Notes under the pieces: model-generated | Told to the model about the DNA's origin: nothing | What the model saw: only the letters and a program-made list of their open reading frames with translations | The model's database searches: none | From: Incurvaria masculella | Lineage: Eukaryota > Arthropoda > Insecta > Lepidoptera > Incurvariidae | DNA: 64,000 bases | Assembly (NCBI GenBank): GCA_946894095.1 | Contig: OX335652.1 | Span: 9,509,001 to 9,573,000 of the forward strand | Direction of reading: 5' to 3' | Part shown: positions 39,772-51,521 of the stretch, piece by piece | How the letters are laid out: every line of letters starts with the position of its first letter | How positions within the stretch are numbered: the first letter of the stretch is position 1 | Translations under genes and position numbers: made by a program

Positions 39772-42700
39772 GTGAGTTGAGTTCCTGTTTATTTTGAGTT
39801 ACTTAATCGCAATAGGTTTCAAATCAGTTTTTGTCATTATTTGTATAATTATTAAAAAAATATCAATGACACTTTTATTCATTCATATATTATTCATACC
39901 TATGATACCTAGATGTAAATGGTTTTAAAGAAAGGTAACATATAACATTAATGATTTTATCAGTTTTCGATACGCACACATAAGCGAACTCAAGCTGTCT
40001 CTCAACGAGAGATAAATCGTATACATAAGTATTTATAGGCGTATATTTTGGATATAAGTGAAGGTAAGTCATACAAAAAAAACTAATACGTACAGACTTA
40101 GCTCTCAGTTCATTTATTTAATTTGAAAATTTTTAGGAAAATATTTCCTAATTTGAGTGAGGAAACAGGCACGAGCCGTTGTATGGAACATGATCACTTC
40201 ATTATCCTCTTAACGTCGTATTGATTTTTTTTCAATAAAGTAAACTTTCGCCTATTTACATCCCAAAATGATACTCAGTCCTTTGACTTACCTTACATAG
40301 GTACCTAGGTTAGATAAGTGCCATATTCATCATCATTTCCTGCAATCTGGTTTTTAGTGTTCTGTACCCAAAGGGTACCAACGGAACCCTATTACTAAGC
40401 CTCCGTTGTCCGTCCGCTTTAACAGCAAATAGGCAAATTAAAAAAACAATAAAAATTAAAGGGGGGGCCCACACAAAAAACGTGATTTTTGTGTTATATC
40501 TTGTACGATAGTACGGAACCCTTCGTGTGCGAGTCCGACTCGCACTTGGCCGGTTTTTAAACCTATTCGATGCAAATCAGGCACACTTAGCTACCTAAAT
40601 TCCGCGGATTCCTTAAGTAGTAGTCAAGTGAAATTAAATAGTTAAACGTTAGATTTAATAGTCATGGAGGTGACCACCTCCATGAATAAAGCTTGTGTGT
40701 GATTAAGTGATAACATATCATAGAAAACATTCAGTTTTAAGCTCACAGACAGCTACGAGAGCTTTGATTAGTATATTTTTTTATGTAATTAAAAACATAA
40801 TATACCACACCGGTTGTCATGGTACTATTCCAAGACACACGTTGCCGAAGTTGCCATGCCAGTAAATCACAGACATTTTTGTATTACCGCTTGGACCACT
40901 TTACTCCCAATGTGATAGTACCAACCGTACTCTGAGCCATTGAACGGCTCGCATTCGTGACGAAATGCAGAAAGTGGTGCACGAACGGAGCGGAACATCT
41001 CGTATGAGAAGCAAAGCCTCACGGCCTGAGCTCAGAATAAATAATAATAATGTAAACTAAATACATATCCACTGGTTTAACAATGATATTATGAAAAATA
41101 ATGTGCTTCTATCACGATACGACTTCGTGGTGTAGGGACTAGAGGACTTGCCTTTCATTCGAGAGGTTATGGGTTTAAATCCTTGCCCTGGTCATGCACT
41201 CTTTCTCTTTCTTCTCTTTTACATGGGTTCGGAACCCATGTAAAACTGTAGGTCCCCTCCCCTACTAGGTGGAAGGCTTAAGCCCGACCGGGTTGGTTTA
41301 AACTATGGTCAAAGCGACAATGAAAAATACTCAGTGTTTTCTATCCAGTTCAGTGTAGCCGAGATCATGAAGATCCTGGCATGACACCTAATTTATTGGG
41401 GAATGTGGTGTCTTGGGCTAATTCATGTCAGTAGTTGTGTATGGTATTAGCCATTCATGCCAGGTTCCATAAAAACACATAAATACCTTTACGACGCTTT
41501 CCCGGAAGGGTAGGCGGAGATGATAGAGCGGCACGATCACAGCACACCTCTTCATCTACAGATATACATCTTATCATACATGCTCTACGATTATGGGTGC
41601 TACGTAAATGGCCTTTACGAAGTTTTACATCGATTTGGTCGCGGTACGTTTTCCTAGGCCGCCCAGGCACGACATTTCCGCTTACATCTGCTCTGTAAAT
41701 TTCTTTCGTCACCCATTCGTTCCATTTGAAAAAAAAAACATAATTTGTACTATCGTGTTATTGGTACTACTAACGTTTGTGGAGTGGTTTAACTGTGGGA
41801 TTTATAGCATGTGGTGCATGCAAATAGATAACATCTAATCTAATTTGAGTGCCACAATAAACTGATAACTGAGGGGCTAGCTTCGAGTTTATTCTCTATC
41901 ATCTCGCTGGTGCTATATTTCAAACGTAGGCCGTACCTACCTAATGAGAATATTCTACTCATACGCCAGGACCGAGGCGGGGTGTGGCCCACGAAATTCA
42001 TAAATATATGCCTCTCTAGACAAAAAAGACACACAAATAAACTTGCAATGGTTTTGTTGACCGCGTGCCATAAGTTATTTTATATTGGTTCATTTGAACG
42101 TTATTTTTAGGGTTCCGTACCCAAAGGATGGAAACGTAACCTCCGCTGTGCCTCCGTCCGTCCGTCCGTCCGTCTGTCACAGGGCTGTATCTCATGACCC
42201 GTAATTGGTAGGCAGCTGAAATTTTTACAGAGTGTGTATTTATTTTGCCGCTTAAACAACAAACAAATTAAAAAATAATAAAAACTAAAGGGGGTGGCCC
42301 ATACAAAGAACGTGATTTTTTGTTATAAATCTTGTACGATGGTACGGAACCCTTCGTGCGCGAGTTCGACTCGCCGGTTTTATTTTGACGGTTTCTTATA
42401 ATCTTGTTTGAACCATTAAAGTTTGTTTTGGACAAAATATAATTGCGTCTGAAGTGTCACAAACTGAAATTTAACAATTATATAGGGGTAATGTATTATG
42501 TTATTAATTTGCTTTGCTTATGATTTAGCTATTTATTTATTTATTTAATGTGCTTAATCATAAAGAAGAGTGTGACCACTGAAGAGAAAGGAGAGCATGT
42601 GGTCGATATTGTGTCTCCGCTGTATGGTCAATGTGACCATATATTTGTATGGGAATACGGAGGATCGTCGTCTGCCACACAGTAGAAATATCGCCCCGCG

Positions 42701-45700
42701 CAAGAGTGTGCTCTAAAAATGCGTTCGTCAAGACAGTTCCCACCCACGCTAACCCTCCGATACGTCTGCGACTGTGTTTGTATGTGACATGTACGTTTAA
42801 GTTGGGTTGGTAGTTTTAGAAAATTGGAGACAGCTGGTTTCATAGTGGGCGCGCTTGATGCCATATCTCCTTACCTTTATCTATGAGTATGACGGAGAAA
42901 ATTCACTAAAGAGAAACACGAGTACGTTTTTGTCAGCCTCAATAGCCCAGTGGCGCGACACTTCGGCGATCGCTCTCAGAAGTTTTCACCCTTTGGGTAC
43001 GGAACCCTAAAAATCACGGCTCAAACATTTTTAACAAGAGTAAGGAAAGGGCTGTAACGGCAATGAAAAATTTATCGTGTTTTCCACTTAGCTCAGTGTA
43101 GCCTTACTCATAAAAGGAAGGTCCTGGCATGACACCTAATTCCTTCGGGAATGTGGTGTATTGGCCTAATATCACAACGCATTTGTGTGGTTTCGACATG
43201 TCGAGCGAGTAGGTGACGAAATAATGACGAAGCACATTTACTGAACAGAAGTTAGAGAATTTGTTGTGCCTGGGCGGCCTAGGAGAACCTACTACAACAA
43301 TATTAATGTAATACTTCATCGTTTTGATGATTTCTTTGTTTTCAGGAGTTATCTGGCACACTGTACCTTATCCTGGGGTGGGCGATTTTTTCAGACGCAT
43401 TAAAAAATTGGGGAAAAAGGTTTCTTACGTCTCAAACAACAGCATCAGATCAAATGAAAATTACACACATCTTTTCGAGTCAGCCGATATCGAAGAAGGA
43501 GTAGTAAGTAAGCCCTTTATTATATCGAAAGTTATGCGCACAGTTGACGAGCTAAATTTAGCATTGATTATCTCCAGTTTAACGGTACCAAAAGCTAAGT
43601 TCGCCAACTCCAGTTACTTTAGAATTTATCTATTAATACTAGCTATTAAATTCTTATAAAAAAGTGGAAAAAGTTGTATTAGCGGACATGTTTATGCATA
43701 GTGTTAGCAGATTTTTATTCGTTGAGATAATTAGGGAGTAGGACCAGATAATATCATGAGAGTGTAGGTTGACTGCGATATGTTTTGAATCGTTGTTTTC
43801 ATTCATAAACAACATGCAATAATTCCTGTAATCTGTACTCCTCCCTCGGCTCCTGTAGGTACCTAGATCAATATGTAGGTATAATGGTTTATAATTCCGC
43901 TACTAATAGTTTTCCTAGAAAATCGACTGCAACCAACAAAGTAACGGACGCTTAAGGCGGCCCATCCCGCTCTTCTCCCCATACAAAAGGGGAAAGAAGA
44001 TCACGCCCATATTTCTTGTCAGAGATCCAAAATTTTGCTCAAAATAGCTTAATTTGATCGAACTAGATGTCTGATGACCATTGGCATTGTAAAATTGTAT
44101 TTGGTTTCTAAGTTATACGGTCCGAAAGTTCGAATTTTTCGCGCGTTTTATACAATAACTTTGGAGGTGGATTACGCAATGAAAAAGTAAGAACATCGTA
44201 AAAAGATTAGTCATCAGACATAGCTTATTTAATCAAGATTTATGATCTATTTGGTTTTTGCTAGATATTTTACTACAGCGGTCGTGGTTTACTTTTAGCT
44301 ATAAGTCGTTTTGAAATTAAAATTTTCGTAAATCTTACTAAATAATACACTATGCACATTGTCTTTTTTGTGGACATGTTGCATCTTCCTCATCACGGAG
44401 CCAGTCTTATTCTTTGAAACAGAGAAGGTTCCGGAGCGTAACAGCACGGTTTTGTACCGTGCCCGCGAATGAGTTAGGCCCGCCGGGTTGGGCCACCTTA
44501 AACGGATGAAAGAAGATTCCGTTTTTCCTTTTTAGGTACAGAACCGTACAAAGTTTGATAACGATTTTCTTATTTCAGGAAAACCTCACATATCCATCGC
44601 TGGCTATAGCAGACTACCTCAATTCCCGTAACTTCGACAAAACCGTGTTTTGTGTTGCATCGACACAAACACGAAAGACTTTCGAAGAAAAGGGGCTCAA
44701 ATGTAAAGAAGGGGTAAGAATATTTAGAATTTTACCAAAACATGGTTTTAAAGTTATTCGTGAGGACAAAAAATATGTCATGCACAAATTAAAAAAATGC
44801 ATACGACTGATTAAATAACTATATTTTTGGTTTTTTTTTTTCAATAATGTAAAAAATGCAAACATAGAGCGTCATTTAATTTAAAATTGAAATATCTTGG
44901 GTTGATCGTTTTGAAATAATGTAAAAGTTTATATTTTAATATTATTGACAATAATAGTTTTTTATTTAATATTTTTGCAGCGCGGAAAGTACAGGTAATT
45001 TCCATGGATTCAAAGGCTTCTGCCACGCGACCCTGACTCTCATTAGCTATAACCATTTTCCGAGTTTTGTAGGTATTAATTGATCTATTGATCAATAATC
45101 TATTGATTTTTGTAATCAATGAAAATGTTCTCATCCACGTGTTCAATCCATGTGAACCGATGTACCTGTTATTTTATTATATGTATGTGTATAGGTATTG
45201 ACTTTTACTTCTAAGCTTTTAAAATATTTCATTGTTCTGTTAATTTTATATTAAGTTATTTTCATAGATGAAGCCAAATACCTTGTTAAGTTAATTTCTC
45301 TTTCAACGCAGATAAATAAACTATTTCTTTCTTTCTTTCTTTTCAACACATACAGAAAATGTTTCAAATTAAAGATATGCTTATATTATATTGCTTAAAT
45401 GATATTTTCTTTATTATAGATAAATTAACGTTCACATATGTAGTACACTGTACAACGTAATTGTTACGACTGTGAATCCCTTTATTTTAAAGTGACACTT
45501 TAAGGCCATCAGTAAAATGAATGTCCAAAATTTCAATGACGAAACTTCGTGACGACAAACATGAGTGTCGACAAAATATCATCACAGCCCCACTAAATAA
45601 ATCCACGAATTTCAGCCTCTATACGGTGTGGATTTCTACACGGACTACATCCAGTACCTGGAGGATGACCCGGAAGTGGGTGCGGTGGTGTTCGACAGCG

Positions 45701-48700
45701 ACTTCCGGGTCAATCTCCCCAAGCTGTACATGGCGAGCACCTACCTGCAGCGTCCCGAAGTGCTGTACCTGGCGGGCGCCACCGACAGACTATTGCCGCT
45801 GAAGAAGGGCGTCAAAGCCATCGGTACGTTTCTAGTTTAGTACCACAACACTGAATGAGGGAAGGAAAAGTGTCATATAATCCTATGTGATGCTCCGCGC
45901 GAATGTGCTACTGACAGGGGTCAGCCAAGTCAGTCAGTCAGCCTCTCCAATTGTATTGTTTGTATTGTTTTATTGCATTCATAGGTAGGTAACCTACACT
46001 TAAACATGTCAATAATCGTTATGCTAGGTCTATGTCAAAGATATAAATGTCGCATACTTCCATGCACATAAGAACTGGCAAACATATTTTGCCAGTCACA
46101 AAATAAGTTTAAAACTTAAGTAGTTGATTAATTAATGCCACCGCTCGCAAACATAAGGAGAAACGTAAAAAATAAATATAAAAAAACAAAAGATAAAAAA
46201 AAAACACTGATCCTTCAATCGTCCCTCAGCGGTTTGGAACCACTGCTTTCCTCCGACGCACTTGATGTCGTCTACGTTCTACCAATAAAAGCACTCCGAA
46301 ATTCTTTCTAAGCATAATTCTATATTCTCTATTCGAAAGATTCTAACCAGTATTGTTTCGCCTGCTGAACTGTCAATCCCAAAGAGATGTGTTGGTTTCG
46401 GCCATTAAGAGAGTCGTTACCCTATCAATGCCCTGTACTACGGGCGATAATTGTTTACATGATATTAATGCTTTACTGGGTTTTTGAAATTTTGAATTCT
46501 AAAATATATTGTTTGCATGATTTATTTTAAATACCTTTTAAATTGGAAAATAATTTGCTAATAAATTGGCTATTGGAAAAAGTTGTCTTTTTTACTGTAC
46601 TTGTAGATTTTTTGAATATGAAATACAGGTATTTACATAAAAATAAAAGCATACGGACGTACTCGAAGAAACAAGCTATCTTAAGTGATGAAAATCTGGC
46701 AACTTTTAGAGGCAAGGAAACGTTAGGGCTCGGAAGACGATTTCGCTAGTTTTATTCGCAGTCGGCGTGCAATTTATCTTGGACAATGGACAAAAAAAGT
46801 ATTTCTTCAAATGTTCAACAATTTATGAAAAAACGGGAGAACGTCTAATATGCAGATCGTATATTGTCATATTTCAACAAAATTTTAAAACCATGCACAA
46901 CGTATAATCGGCAGATCGTATAATTGTATACGTAGTGCATGAAGAAGTTTAAAAAATAAAATTTCTTATTTCTCCATGCATAACGTATAATAGTCACAAC
47001 GTATAATATTATGATCTTTATTTAACAAAAAAAGAAAACCATGCATATCATATAATCAAAAAAAAATTCATACGATAAGCGCCCTTATGAATATATTTTT
47101 AAAGCGTATACTCGCACGCGTCTTTTCGACCGTCTCAATTAGCGTTGTAGCAAATTGTTACTCTTCAACAAATATCGATTCGTAGCAATTTCAGCCTTAA
47201 ATGTATCTTATTAGGGCGCTTCATGCAGTGCTTCTTGGCATATTATATGTTCTGCATGGTTTTCTTTTTTTTGTGAATTCATGTTAGGAATATTATACGT
47301 TGTGACTTTTAGACGTTCTGCATGATACAAAGAGTTGATTTTATTTTTAAACTCATGCACAACGTATAACATTATACGTTGTGAATATTATACGATATGC
47401 ATGGTTTTCATTTTAAAAAAAAAAAAAACTATTATACGGTTTGAATATTATACGTAGTAAATACTACTCGAAAAAACCACCCCAAAGATATAAAATACTA
47501 TTGAGAAAAAAACAATTGTTCAATTCTGTTGACAGATTGCGGAGATATTTTCCGCAAACTGTCAACGGATTTGTACGGGTTATGAACAGCAATGTATTAT
47601 TTTTGTATGTTTTATTATTGTTTCAAAATCTAGATTCCCCATACCATTAAAGTTATAAGCAAAACATGGCAAGAAATTACATAATTTTGCTAATATTTAT
47701 AAAAGTAACTAAATACATAATTTCCGTTTACATACAAATACATTTTCAGGCACCGGACAGTTCACGGACATCGTATCTGCGCAAACGAAAAGAGAACCGA
47801 TGGTTCTAGCAAAACCGGGGCTGCCCTACTCCAAGTACATCATGGGTAAACTTGGCGTGGTTGATCCCAGCAGAGTTCTCTTCATTGGCGACATGTGAGT
47901 TGGCATCTTTTAAGGCAGGATACATATCAATTTAGGTGTATATTAGCACTGACAATCACGAATGAAGGTGCTTACAAAGATTCATCTCTCCTCACTAGAA
48001 CACTGTTTTGAAAATGTTCTCCTTTTTGGGTTTTTTAACTCGTACTTCACTCTACATCTTTTCGTAAAATCTTTCGTAAAAGTATTACAATGTTGAAAAT
48101 GTAAAATTACATTATATGTATGAATCAACCGTGAAACAAGCATACATTATTTTAAAATTGAAAATTGTTGAATAATTTTGAATTCGAATTTGAATTTAGA
48201 GACAGATTCCGGGACGAGGGCTGTAGGAGAATTCTTTAGACAGTAGTTACCCTATAAATTCCCCATACTACGGGCGATAACTGTTCACTCTCTCTCTATG
48301 CTCTAAATGTTTTGCTAGGTTACTTACAATCCAGATGGGGCAACACTGTCACCCAGCATCGAAAGGGGAATTTTTACATTGATCTCCAACCATAACAACT
48401 CGCGTTCGTAACGAGATACCCTCTTATCCACCTCGGAGAGGGCAAGAGAGTGATGCATGAACGGGGCGTGAATTTGAAGCCATGCTCTCCGCGTGATGGT
48501 ATATTGTTCTTTCTGAGCCTATAGTCCCAGTTTTCACATAAATTGGTGTTGACGGCAAACCGATCGACTGGCGTTTTCGAATGTATGGAGAAATTGAAGA
48601 GCGCGCGTAGTGGGCGTTAATCAAACTAACATTTGCGAGTACGAGTTTCATTTGACAGCTTCCTCAATGTTGCCGTAAATACGTCGACGTTGCCGTTTAC

Positions 48701-49041
48701 GCCGACTCCGCGTTTTCATACAAATCGGAAGTCCGAGTTTGACTTTGACAGCTTGAAGAAGTAAAACCACAGAATATATAGTAAAAACTTGTATGGAGTT
48801 TGACGTTTTTACGGAAAACGCCTGTCGATCGGTTTGCCGTAAACGTCAATTTGTGTGAGAACTCAGACTGACCACTGTGATCAGGATCGCACAGGACGTG
48901 GCATTCGGAAAAGTGTCCGGTTTCGTCACGCTACTCGTGCTCACGTCTCACACCCAAGAAGAGATGATGGCAGAGGACAGCCTGCGGCCCGATTACTTCG
49001 CCTCGAGCCTCGCAGCCATCGTGCCTCGCTTGCCTCAGTGA
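39678..49041 (+). CDS. HAD phosphatase (4-nitrophenylphosphatase / phosphoglycolate phosphatase-like), six exons
   Basis: Exons 39678-39771, 43346-43503, 44579-44713, 45616-45823, 47750-47894 and 48885-49041 join in phase to 298 residues. The start MAIVPRNLETISDKEF and length fit the family. HAD motif I is DCDGV (nucleophile Asp29, acid/base Asp31). Motif II is YVSNNS (Ser61). Motif III Lys is in AKPG (Lys220). Motif IV is FIGDMIAQD (Asp246, Asp251). The C2-type cap lies between motifs II and III, with VGAVVFDSDFRVNLPKLYMA. The family dephosphorylates small phosphate esters (phosphoglycolate, glycerol-3-phosphate, pyridoxal phosphate) in the cytosol. Motif IV lacks the usual Arg/Thr (GDRLxTD), so the substrate is uncertain. 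AATAAA at 49187. Introns are packed with MITEs. Confidence 0.92.
40351..40559 (+). mobile_element. MINE-2-like MITE copy 3 (short)
   Basis: TTTTTAGTGTTCTGTACCCA to CACTTGGCCGGTTTTT. The microsatellite is almost lost. In intron 1 of the phosphatase gene. Confidence 0.7.
40797..41460. repeat. Two SINE copies in opposite orientation
   Basis: 40797-40990 is a minus-oriented, shortened body (CACTTTACTCCCAATGTGAT, CCATTGAACGGCTCGCATTC). 41129-41460 is a plus-oriented copy with a tRNA-like head (TGGTGTAGGGACTAGAGGAC, B-box-like GGGTTTAAATCC), then the body to GGTATTAGCCATTCATGCCA. Both lie in intron 1 of the phosphatase gene. Confidence 0.65.
42103..42382 (+). mobile_element. MINE-2-like MITE copy 4
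   Basis: ATTTTTAGGGTTCCGTACCC to CGACTCGCCGGTTTTA with CCGTCCGTCCGTCCGTCTGT (about 42150-42176). The right end has a deletion of the GCACTTGG part. Intron 1 of the phosphatase. Confidence 0.72.
42932..43185 (+). repeat. SINE head cut by a MINE-2 end fragment
   Basis: TCAGCCTCAATAGCCCAGTG, then GCGACACTTCGGCGATCGCT (5S-type SINE head), stops at about 42980 where a 30-bp MINE-2 right end (TTTGGGTACGGAACCCTAAA) follows. SINE body text resumes at about 43040 (AAGGAAAGGGCTG...). So the MINE-2 piece interrupts or replaced part of the SINE. Just upstream of phosphatase exon 2. Confidence 0.55.
43346..43503 (+). CDS. Phosphatase exon 2
   Basis: 158 nt between the acceptor TTGTTTTCAG and the donor GGAGTA|GTAAGT. 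It completes the DCDGVIW motif and carries KKVSYVSNNSIRSN (motif II). Phase 0 at its end. Confidence 0.88.
43952..44501. mobile_element. TTAA-flanked 550-bp non-autonomous transposon
   Basis: Begins TTAAGGCGGCCCATCCCGC and ends GCCGGGTTGGGCCACCTTAA, imperfect inverted ends of about 20 bp with TTAA at both extremes. It is non-coding. The interior (GGGGAAAGAAGATCACGCCC; AACTTTGGAGGT; ACAGCGGTCGTGGTTTACTT; AGCACGGTTTTGTACCGTGC) recurs at 57297-57820 and 60633-60965. TTAA duplications are typical of piggyBac-type transposition, but no transposase was seen. In intron 2 of the phosphatase. Confidence 0.65.
44579..44713 (+). CDS. Phosphatase exon 3
   Basis: 135 nt, phase 0 at both ends, between the acceptor CTTATTTCAG and the donor GGG|GTAAGA. 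It encodes ENLTYPSLAIADYLNSRNFD and on to KCKEG, the first part of the cap domain. Confidence 0.85.
45240..45347 (+). repeat. Retroposon-like tail with (CTTT)n
   Basis: GCAGATAAATAAACTATTTC followed by a CTTT tandem run. Resembles a LINE 3' end. In intron 3 of the phosphatase. Confidence 0.35.
45616..45823 (+). CDS. Phosphatase exon 4
   Basis: 208 nt between the acceptor CGAATTTCAG and the donor ATCG|GTACGT. It encodes PLYGVDFYTDYIQYLEDDPE and on through the cap core to KKGVKAIG. GC-richer than its neighbours. Confidence 0.88.
46840..47460. mobile_element. Fold-back element with repeated ATTATACG motif
   Basis: Left-half motifs CAACGTATAAT (46898, 46998), CCATGCATATCATATAAT (47039) and GATAAGCGCCCTTATGA (47074) are inverted in the right half: TCTTATTAGGGCGCTTCAT (47206), ATATTATATGTTCTGCATGG (47240) and ATTATACGTTGTG (47290, 47370). 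In total about nine copies of ACGTATAAT/ATTATACG lie around a unique core of about 115 bp (47091-47205). No coding. It lies in intron 4 of the phosphatase. Confidence 0.6.
47750..47894 (+). CDS. Phosphatase exon 5
   Basis: 145 nt between the acceptor CATTTTCAG and the donor GACAT|GTGAGT. It carries the motif III Lys (VLAKPGLPYSKYI) and most of motif IV (RVLFIGD). Confidence 0.88.
48523..48869. mobile_element. 347-bp MITE directly before phosphatase exon 6
   Basis: Left end AGTCCCAGTTTTCACATAAA then GACGGCAAACCGATCGAC; right end inverse, GTCGATCGGTTTGCCGTAAA then TGTGTGAGAACTCAGACT. The arms of about 45 bp pair with few mismatches. The right end is 15 bp from the 3' splice site at 48884/48885. 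Related sequence at 55085-55690 and 29210-29330. Confidence 0.75.
48885..49041 (+). CDS. Phosphatase exon 6 (last)
   Basis: 157 nt from the acceptor CACTGTGATCAG. It completes the split Met codon of GDM, continues IAQDVAFGKVSGFVTLLVLT and ends LAAIVPRLPQ-stop (TGA 49039-49041). The acceptor has no clear pyrimidine tract. Confidence 0.85.
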
Positions 49042-49186
49042 CGCGACCCGCCTTAGACGAATAGTTGCAGGCGAGTTCTCCCACTCGCTCGCAACGGTAA
49101 AGTACGACATTGTATCTGAAATAATACAATTTAGAAGGTTCACAGCACTTTCAACATTTTTCTGTATACGCAGAATATGTTGAGAG

Positions 49187-49192
49187 AATAAA
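49187..49192 (+). terminator. Polyadenylation signal of the phosphatase gene
   Basis: AATAAA 146 bp after the stop codon. The only hexamer in the first 200 bp downstream. Confidence 0.6.
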
Positions 49193-50352
49193 ATCGATCA
49201 CAGTAAATACATGAACTGGTTTTTCATCTCACACTATCCTCATTCCTCATAAAAGAACCGATCCAAGCTGTATTCCGATCCAACCCTTATTCATAGAAGA
49301 TCCTAAGGTATTTTCCCCAATATACAATCTGGGGTCCTTAAACGAAGACCGCAGAAGAAGCACTTGGAGAAGCATGCTTTCGGTACCCCCAGAAAATTTT
49401 TTAAAGCCCACGGGAGACTTCGTGCGCCTCTTAGGTGACCATAAGTTAACATCATGAGTGATATCTGGCTCCATTGAACTGAATATTGAGTCTCAGAGTA
49501 CCTAGCGTAGATCCCATTACACTAATTTGTTATACTATAAACAACGCCCCCAAGCCTGTTCTGCGGGTTACCATGATAAATTAACTCGCCTGGTGATAAT
49601 TCAAGTGACTGAATATTTCTGACGTTTAGTTGCATTTCAGACCATGCTAACAACAAATTGACGTGTTATTTGGACAAGTGAGCTGAAAGTACCAGTTAGC
49701 ATCGTACGAAATTCAACTATACTTCAGATTTAATCACTCCATTGCCTGTTCACCCAGCGAGTTAGTTTACCATGGTAGCTCCCCGACTACACCAAGATTT
49801 ATGACCCCGCCCTGACTTGCAAACAGGATCAGCCCCTGAACCTAGCTCAACCTGCTACGGACTGTTTTTACATGGAAACATGTGTACCGTCTGTCAATCT
49901 GGTACACAGACATGTCACATTATGCATAAAAAATCATCGATATAGGTACGTCGATGGTCTTAATGTATTTTAGCAACAACCTTTGGTCAATTATATTATT
50001 GCATTAGTCTCTTAATAAATTCGCTAATACAAATGAATGGTTATTAAGAAAACCGCCAGTTGTGCCATCCAATTGTATCGATGTTTTTATGTCGGAACAC
50101 AAATAATAGGAGAATCGACAGGAGATAGCAGAGCAGGATGGTTTATCCTACAGAAGCTAAGTTTGGCTGTACAGCGCGGAAATGCTGCCAGCGTTATGGG
50201 CAAGTTTCCACCATCTTCCGAATTCGAAGAATTTATTTAGTTTGCTTTGTTTCATGTTTTTTAAATTGTATTGTCTTGCACAGTTATAAAAATATATATT
50301 TTACTAAACAGGCAGGCAGTAAGATCTGATTAATGTATGTGTTGCTTTAACC
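49193..50352. other. Intergenic, one MITE at 49565-49779
   Basis: 49565-49779 is the second copy of the GTTACCATGAT MITE (ends GGTTACCATGATAAATTAAC and its inverse GTTAGTTTACCATGGTAGC). The rest holds only short frames without recognised content. Confidence 0.55.
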
Positions 50353-50624
50353 TTTTTAGGGTTTCGCACCCAAAGGGTGAAAACGGAACCCTATTACTAA
50401 GCCACCGTCCGTCCGTCTGTCACAGGGCTGTACCTTATGAACCGTAATAGGTAGGAAGCTAAAATTTTCACAGAGTATGTATTTATTTTGACGCTATAAC
50501 AACAAATATGTAAAATGAAAAATTATAAAAATGAAAGGCGGGCCTCATACAAAAAACCTGAGTTTTTGTACAATGGTACGGAACCCTGTGTGTGCAAGTC
50601 CGACTCGCACTTGACCGGTTTTTA
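50353..50624 (+). mobile_element. MINE-2-like MITE copy 6
   Basis: CTTTTTAGGGTTTCGCACCC to CTCGCACTTGACCGGTTTTT with a short CCGTCCGTCTGTC remnant of the microsatellite. Several substitutions; older than the copies at 58-59 kb. Confidence 0.72.
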
Positions 50625-50985
50625 CCATGATTTACATAGCACCTGTTCAACTTACATTCACTATTTACTTAGATTTACTTCATCCAAAATATGTTTAATA
50701 TTTTCAATCAATTAATACCTACTTTTGATTTACGTAAAAATATTCTCGTTTTGTATTTTGTGAACTTTTATATACATTTACTCTGAGTTACTTTCGCAGT
50801 AGGTACATAATTCGCAAAGGTCGGCGAATAAGTGACCTCTAGGGCCACTTAGGGCCCCCGATACTTTATGAATGTAAGCCGATCTCGATATATTTCACCC
50901 TCTTATCAGTCGCTGGGCAGCGCGCGAGCCTTCCCTTCCTCGCCCCGCCAACCCCCACCCCCGCCTTCAGCCTGCGGCGCTCTGT

Positions 50986-51257
50986 AGGCCAATTCTGGGA
51001 ATTCCAAGGTGAGGAATCAGGAGTGTTCTCAGGAGAGCAATTCACTTTGGCATTACTTTGGTATTATGGTAATAGATCGCGGCGCTACACGGAATTAGTG
51101 TCCATATATTTCCGAATTCAGCACTAACGAAACATTGCAAACCCATTTCCATAAGCGATCCGTAAATGCACTAGAATCGGCTTATTTACGGATTTAGTGA
51201 GGATTCAGAAGTGTGTAATCAGAATGTAAACTACATAATCAGCGCAAGAATTGGCCT
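50986..51257. mobile_element. MITE with AGGCCAATTCT / AGAATTGGCCT ends
   Basis: 272 bp; short inverted ends. The interior (GGAGTGTTCTCAGGAGAGCA; TTTGGTATTATGGTAATAG) recurs at 61401-61840 with diverged or longer middle sequence. No coding content. Preceded by a C-rich patch (50915-50980). Confidence 0.55.
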
Positions 51258-51521
51258 TTTAGGCGGTCGCGCAGTATGAATACGCTTCCAGTTATTTATG
51301 CGGAAAGTGATTGAGATCTAGCATGCAAAAGTAGCGGAAATTCTGCTGAAATACGGGGGTGACCGAGTCAAGGGATATTTTAAGATAGAAAAATATTATT
51401 TTATCAGTGTTCCATTATTTCAAGGCTCTATCATATGTCTGTCGATCGGAAACTCCAACGATTTACATATAAAAGATAACATTTATCACAATATTGTTTG
51501 TGTCAATGTCGTTTTAGTCTG

